Assembly: GCF_000429765.1 (NCBI RefSeq)
Contig: NZ_AUCM01000009.1
Coordinates: 77,165 to 141,164 of the forward strand
Length of the DNA: 64,000 nt
Reading direction: 5' to 3'
Source: Gemmobacter nectariphilus DSM 15620
GTDB taxonomy: Bacteria; Pseudomonadota; Alphaproteobacteria; Rhodobacterales; Rhodobacteraceae
The notes beneath the pieces were generated by a model, which was not told the origin of the DNA, did no database searches, and was given only the letters and a program-made list of their open reading frames with translations. A program made the position numbers and the translations under genes. Shown one piece after another: positions 63,016 to 64,000 of the stretch; the stretch's first letter is position 1; each line of letters begins with the position of its first letter.

Positions 63016-64000
63016 GCGTCCAGCGCCGCCCGCGCGATGACCACCTTCTGCACGTCTGTCGCGCCTTCATAGATGCGCAGGGCACGGATCTCGCGATACA
63101 GGCTTTCGACGATGAAGCCCTTGCGCACCCCGTCGCCGCCATGCAACTGCAAGGCGGTGTCGATGACACGCTGCGCGGCCTCGGTCGCGTTCAGCTTGGC
63201 CATGGCAGCTTCGCGGCTGACACGGGGGGCGCCCATGTCCTTGGTCCAGGCAGCACGATAGACCAGCAGCGCGCTGGCATCGACGTCCAGCGCCATGTCG
63301 GCGATATGGCCCTGCACCATCTGCAACTCGTGCAAGGGCGCGCCGAACAGCTGGCGCTCCTTGACCCGTGCCAGCGCCTCGTCCAGCGCGCGGCGGGCAA
63401 AGCCCAGTGCAGCGGCGCCAACGGTGGACCGGAACACGTCCAGCACCGACATGGCCACCTGGAACCCGCGCCCCGGCTGGCCGATCATCGCACTGGCCGG
63501 CAGGCGGATGTCGTTGAACCGCAGATGCGCCAGCGGATGCGGCGCCACCACCTCGATCCGCTCGACGATTTCCAGACCGGGGGTATCGGCGGGCAGCAGA
63601 AAGGCCGACAGGCCCTTGGCGCCCGGCGCCTCTCCGGTGCGGGCAAAGACCACATACAGATCGGCAATCCCGCCGTTCGAGATATAGGTCTTCTCGCCGT
63701 TCAGGATGAATCCGTCGCCATCGCGCACCGCCGTCGTCGCGGTGCGCGCCACATCCGACCCCGATCCCGGCTCGGTCAGCGCAAAGGCGGAAATCGCCTG
63801 GCCGGCGCGGGTCTTGTCCAGCCACTTGCGCTGCTCGGGCGTGCCGAAAAGCGAGACCGCGCCCATCCCCAGCCCCTGCATGGCAAAGGCGAAATCGGCC
63901 AGCCCGTCATGGCGCGCCAGCGTCTCGCGAATGATGCACAGGCTGCGCACGTCCAGCGCCTCGCCCTCACCCGCGCCGGAATGCTTCAGCCAGCCGCCCT
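63012..64000 (-). CDS. Acyl-CoA dehydrogenase family protein (partial)
   Basis: A flavin dehydrogenase running off the right edge, with at least 329 residues visible. The frame extends without a stop past 63950 to 64000. FAD/substrate motifs [37 protein letters not shown] and the IYEGATDVQ near the end (the IYEG glutamate is the usual base) are all standard. First visible gene of the operon dehydrogenase-thioesterase-RidA-ligase. In abm-type clusters it would oxidise the ring-derived alicyclic acyl-CoA. Confidence 0.92.
   Translation of the reverse strand, partial: GGWLKHSGAGEGEALDVRSLCIIRETLARHDGLADFAFAMQGLGMGAVSLFGTPEQRKWLDKTRAGQAISAFALTEPGSGSDVARTATTAVRDGDGFILNGEKTYISNGGIADLYVVFARTGEAPGAKGLSAFLLPADTPGLEIVERIEVVAPHPLAHLRFNDIRLPASAMIGQPGRGFQVAMSVLDVFRSTVGAAALGFARRALDEALARVKERQLFGAPLHELQMVQGHIADMALDVDASALLVYRAAWTKDMGAPRVSREAAMAKLNATEAAQRVIDTALQLHGGDGVRKGFIVESLYREIRALRIYEGATDVQKVVIARAALDA

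Noticed and set aside
1-64000. Search for CRISPR arrays, insertion sequences, prophage genes, tRNA and rRNA
   Set aside because: No spaced direct-repeat array, transposase, integrase, phage structural gene or tRNA-like cloverleaf was seen. The region reads as core chromosome.

Overview
The window is GC-rich chromosomal DNA from an alphaproteobacterium, almost certainly a member of the Rhodobacteraceae (Rhodobacter/Gemmobacter/Paracoccus-like). This is inferred from gene content. The evidence is a petABC cytochrome bc1 operon with a short cytochrome c1, a polyprenyl diphosphate synthase of the ubiquinone-10 type, the ChvG/ChvI-HprK-RapZ-EIIA-HPr block divergent from pckA, a CP4-like class II EPSP synthase, glutathione-dependent formaldehyde dehydrogenase, and small family markers (DUF2007, DUF2794, DUF6473, twin-membrane protein). 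I see no phage, insertion sequence, CRISPR array, rRNA or tRNA gene. This is mostly core genome, densely packed, with many ATGA/TGATG stop-start overlaps.

Layout. 1-2.5 kb: the edge of a protein ending in an (Glu-Ala)n tract, thiN, and a DMT-family exporter overlapping thiN tail to tail. 2.7-9.3 kb: a six-gene minus-strand operon (livH-M-G-F, fatty-acyl-CoA ligase, livK) for uptake and CoA activation of an unknown organic acid or amino acid. 9.5-12.2 kb: petABC. 12.4-14.4 kb: LysE exporter, a YdcH-like small protein, a tRNA-type methyltransferase and a DUF2007 protein. 14.5-20.1 kb: ddsA, murD, valS. 20.2-22.0 kb: Lrp/AsnC regulator divergent from a PLP-dependent ornithine/lysine decarboxylase. 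22.2-26.5 kb: ispE, a large TPR protein and ETF:ubiquinone oxidoreductase. 26.7-29.3 kb: greA with a leader hairpin, a conserved membrane protein and an acyltransferase. 29.3-35.7 kb: the regulatory PTS/ChvGI block and pckA. 35.8-40.3 kb: a HIG1-like membrane protein, cobalamin adenosyltransferase, etfBA and 3-hydroxyacyl-CoA dehydrogenase. 40.5-45.3 kb: aroA, formaldehyde dehydrogenase, cytochrome c' and a lytic transglycosylase. 45.4-52.1 kb: rnr, a hydrolase, grxD-(micro-ORF)-bolA, argG, ilvA. 52.1-53.8 kb: an Hpt protein divergent from a receiver-PP2C phosphatase. 53.8-59.2 kb: two Nudix hydrolases, hslO, a CCA-adding-type nucleotidyltransferase, DUF2794, folC, a YdhR-like protein. 59.3-64 kb: accD, then the end of an aminobenzoate/aryl-CoA catabolic operon (acyl-CoA dehydrogenase, thioesterase, RidA, CoA ligase) that runs off the right edge.

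How it fits together. Several genes serve electron entry to the quinone pool: EtfAB, ETF-QO, the acyl-CoA and 3-hydroxyacyl-CoA dehydrogenases, the bc1 complex, and ddsA for the quinone side chain. The PTS/ChvGI/pckA block links nutrient sensing to gluconeogenesis. Two features are not explained by the genes. One is a dispersed intergenic element, a GC-rich hairpin followed by a GGGTATTTG...AAGGCAAAG core, found seven times at gene ends. The other is a shared 10-bp operator-like sequence, TTGCGCTAAC, twice upstream of pckA and once upstream of the 3-hydroxyacyl-CoA dehydrogenase gene.
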